From assembly GCF_001591965.1 (NCBI RefSeq), contig NZ_BCVX01000011.1, positions 62,001 to 126,000 of the forward strand: a DNA stretch of 64,000 bases, written 5' to 3'. A program made the translations under genes and the position numbers. The notes beneath the pieces are model-generated. The model did not search any database. It was not told where the DNA came from and was given only the letters and a program-made list of their open reading frames with translations. Positions within the stretch are counted from its first letter, which is position 1. Each line of letters starts with the position of its first letter. The DNA comes from Lysinibacillus odysseyi 34hs-1 = NBRC 100172. GTDB lineage: Bacteria > Bacillota > Bacilli > Bacillales_A > Planococcaceae. Shown piece after piece: positions 62,243 to 64,000 of the stretch.

Positions 62243-63997
62243 ATGTTAGGAAGAAAAAGTAAAAATTTAGAGAATTATGAGTACTTTTCGAAAGCTGCTT
62301 TTTCAGATATTGAAGCAAATGAGCGATTTAAAGAAAAACTAGATTTTCTGTCGCTCTCTCAAATCCGCCGTGAATCCGTTAATGATCTAAAAGAGATTTA
62401 TGTACAAAATCGCGACTATATTTTAAGTAATTTTTACAGCCGACTGTTGGAAATCCCGGAATTCAATCAAATTATTAATACATACTCATCGGTAGAACGA
62501 TTGAAAAAAACATTTGATCGACATTTTATGAGTTTATTTGAAGATGAATTGAATATTAATTATGTTTTCACACGGCGACGTATTGCTCATACCCATGCAC
62601 GAATCGGCGTTCTTCCCAATTGGATGCTCTCTGCCTATACATTGATTAATCAGCTGATTGTGCCGCTCATCGTAAAGGCATGCCAAAGGGATCATTATAA
62701 AATGCTTGATATCCTTTTGGCTTATGACAGCCTGGTAACCATTGATCAGCAAATTATCGTAGAAACGTATATTGAGATTCAGGGAGGATCGGTAGTAAAC
62801 GGTCTTGGAGAAATCATCCAATACAATGTACAGCTGGACCAAATTAAAGATTTACTGCAATTCCAGGAAGTACAACAAAAGGATGTGCTGCAGGCTTCGG
62901 AGCTGATGGAACAACTAGATACAAGCATCGAGGAAATCGCTGCATCTATCGGCGACATTTCTCAGCATACGCAAATCTCATTGGAGGAATTAAATAGTGA
63001 TCTATCTTCCTTACAGCATGTGACAGTGATTCTGCAAAACACGGATGAAGGGCAGCAAAAGGTACAGCAGGATGTAGCTCATCTAGTGGAACGGGTAAAC
63101 AGCGTGGCAAAGCTAATGGAGCTGATTAAAGGTATCGCTGATCAGACGAATTTATTAGCCCTTAATGCATCCATTGAAGCTGCACGAGCCGGAGAAGCAG
63201 GAAAAGGGTTTGCGATTGTAGCAGAGGAAGTACGTAAACTGGCTGATGGAACGAAAAAATCTGTAGAATCCATTAATACGGATATTCAGGAGTTACTGCA
63301 GTTGACAAACAGCATTAACCAGCTGACAAAAAATTCTGCTCAGGCCCTTCATGAAGGGGTGGAAGATGCGATGCAGGTGTATAGTACATTAGCTGAGCTG
63401 AATAAAACATTACAGACACAGGGGGCACGCTTTGAACAAATAGCCTTGACGACAAGACAACAGGCAGTATCGGCCTCCGAGATTACGAAAAGAAATAAAA
63501 ATATCGCCCAAAGCACGGTACGAAGTAAGCAAATTGTATTTGAAACAGGAGAAGCAATTTATAAGTTAAGTAAGATGATCGACGAGTACCGTTCAACAAC
63601 CATTTCCAAAAACTTTATTATTAGCCAGGAGGATATCATCGAACTGACAATCACGGATCACCTTCTCTGGCGTTGGAAAATTTATAATCTTATGCTTGGT
63701 TTTGAAAAAATGTCCGAGCAGGATGTTGGTTCGCCGCAGGAATCACGTCTTGGACAATGGTATTACGGCAAGGGACGTGAGCTTTTCGGGGGCGAGCGGG
63801 TATTTAAGGAGCTGGAAAAACCCCACTTCGAAGTGCATGAGATCGCCCTAAATGCAGTAAATGCTTATAATAGCGGGGATAAAGATGCAGCTGAGCAATA
63901 CTTGCAGAAGCTAGCCGAAGTTTCTTTTACCGTCATCGAGAAACTGCAGGAGCTGCAAAAAATAATCCTTCATCAAAAAGAAACACATATGAAGTAA
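62243..63997 (+). CDS. HemAT-like globin-coupled chemoreceptor with CZB domain
   Basis: Soluble oxygen sensor for aerotaxis, 584 residues. The globin domain (about 20-185) has probable heme ligand His118 in HARIG. The MCP signalling domain follows, with the tip [19 protein letters not shown]. Residues 470-575 form a chemoreceptor zinc-binding (CZB) domain: His473, then SRLGQWY, then His528 and His532 (HFEVH). The usual Cys of CxLGxW is Ser501 here, so zinc binding may be altered. B. subtilis HemAT (432 residues) has no CZB. GAGGAGGG precedes the ATG. The stop lies three bases before the window end. Confidence 0.93.
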   Translation: MLGRKSKNLENYEYFSKAAFSDIEANERFKEKLDFLSLSQIRRESVNDLKEIYVQNRDYILSNFYSRLLEIPEFNQIINTYSSVERLKKTFDRHFMSLFEDELNINYVFTRRRIAHTHARIGVLPNWMLSAYTLINQLIVPLIVKACQRDHYKMLDILLAYDSLVTIDQQIIVETYIEIQGGSVVNGLGEIIQYNVQLDQIKDLLQFQEVQQKDVLQASELMEQLDTSIEEIAASIGDISQHTQISLEELNSDLSSLQHVTVILQNTDEGQQKVQQDVAHLVERVNSVAKLMELIKGIADQTNLLALNASIEAARAGEAGKGFAIVAEEVRKLADGTKKSVESINTDIQELLQLTNSINQLTKNSAQALHEGVEDAMQVYSTLAELNKTLQTQGARFEQIALTTRQQAVSASEITKRNKNIAQSTVRSKQIVFETGEAIYKLSKMIDEYRSTTISKNFIISQEDIIELTITDHLLWRWKIYNLMLGFEKMSEQDVGSPQESRLGQWYYGKGRELFGGERVFKELEKPHFEVHEIALNAVNAYNSGDKDAAEQYLQKLAEVSFTVIEKLQELQKIILHQKETHMK

Positions 63998-64000
63998 TAA

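Overview
The window comes from the chromosome of an endospore-forming member of the Bacillales (Firmicutes). Evidence: strong AGGAGG-type ribosome binding sites, AT-rich intergenic DNA, rho-independent terminators, and many sporulation genes (cotJABC, two tlp-type SASP genes, a yjcZ-type gene, CotF-like coat genes, prkA-yhbH-spoVR). Promoters resembling SigB, SigG and SigK sites are also visible. SLH domains, several chemoreceptors and a kynurenine operon fit a motile soil Bacillaceae/Paenibacillaceae-type organism. The genus cannot be fixed from the sequence alone. I see no phage, insertion sequence, CRISPR array, rRNA or tRNA.

Layout. 0-5 kb: a dCache chemoreceptor, then a secreted amidase carrying three C-terminal SLH repeats. 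5.4-10.6 kb: a two-component system followed by an ABC exporter (ATPase plus two-FtsX permease); the ABC genes have their own promoter region with 11-bp phased repeats. 10.7-14.2 kb: a DUF4256 gene, a SUKH-like gene and an MFS transporter with an apparent 5' frameshift. 14.6-22.1 kb: a stress and spore cluster with two SDR oxidoreductases and a CotF-like pair behind SigB-like promoters, a membrane-sensor SpoIIE-type phosphatase, two Tlp genes with matching SigG-like promoters, and a YjcZ-type peptide. 22.8-31.3 kb: a 1504-aa subtilisin-family protease, a yfmT-yfmS pair (aldehyde dehydrogenase plus soluble chemoreceptor), an HTH regulator and a DUF2628 protein.

31.6-37.2 kb: small or hypothetical genes, a lipoprotein/TcaA-like envelope pair, trhO, and a gamma-SASP-like gene. 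37.4-42.1 kb: prkA-yhbH-spoVR in one orientation. 42.2-49.6 kb: another chemoreceptor, a Tyr-rich cupin with a SigK-like promoter, a CHASE3-GGDEF cyclase, a second YfmT-type dehydrogenase, thpR and a DUF1456 gene. 49.6-56.7 kb: RNase J, cotJABC, a deacetylase-DedA-glycosyltransferase operon and a radical SAM/SPASM protein. 56.8-61.7 kb: a TetR regulator divergent from kynU-kynA-transporter-kynB, which together convert tryptophan to anthranilate and alanine. 61.8-64 kb: a 50-aa gene behind a consensus SigG promoter, then a HemAT-like oxygen sensor with an added CZB domain.

The most useful new observations are regulatory: the phased repeats and the promoter nested in a terminator before the ABC genes; three SigB-like promoters with 13-bp spacers; a SigG family with 17-bp spacers that exposes an unnamed 50-aa spore gene; and a perfect palindrome over the -35 of the kynurenine operon.
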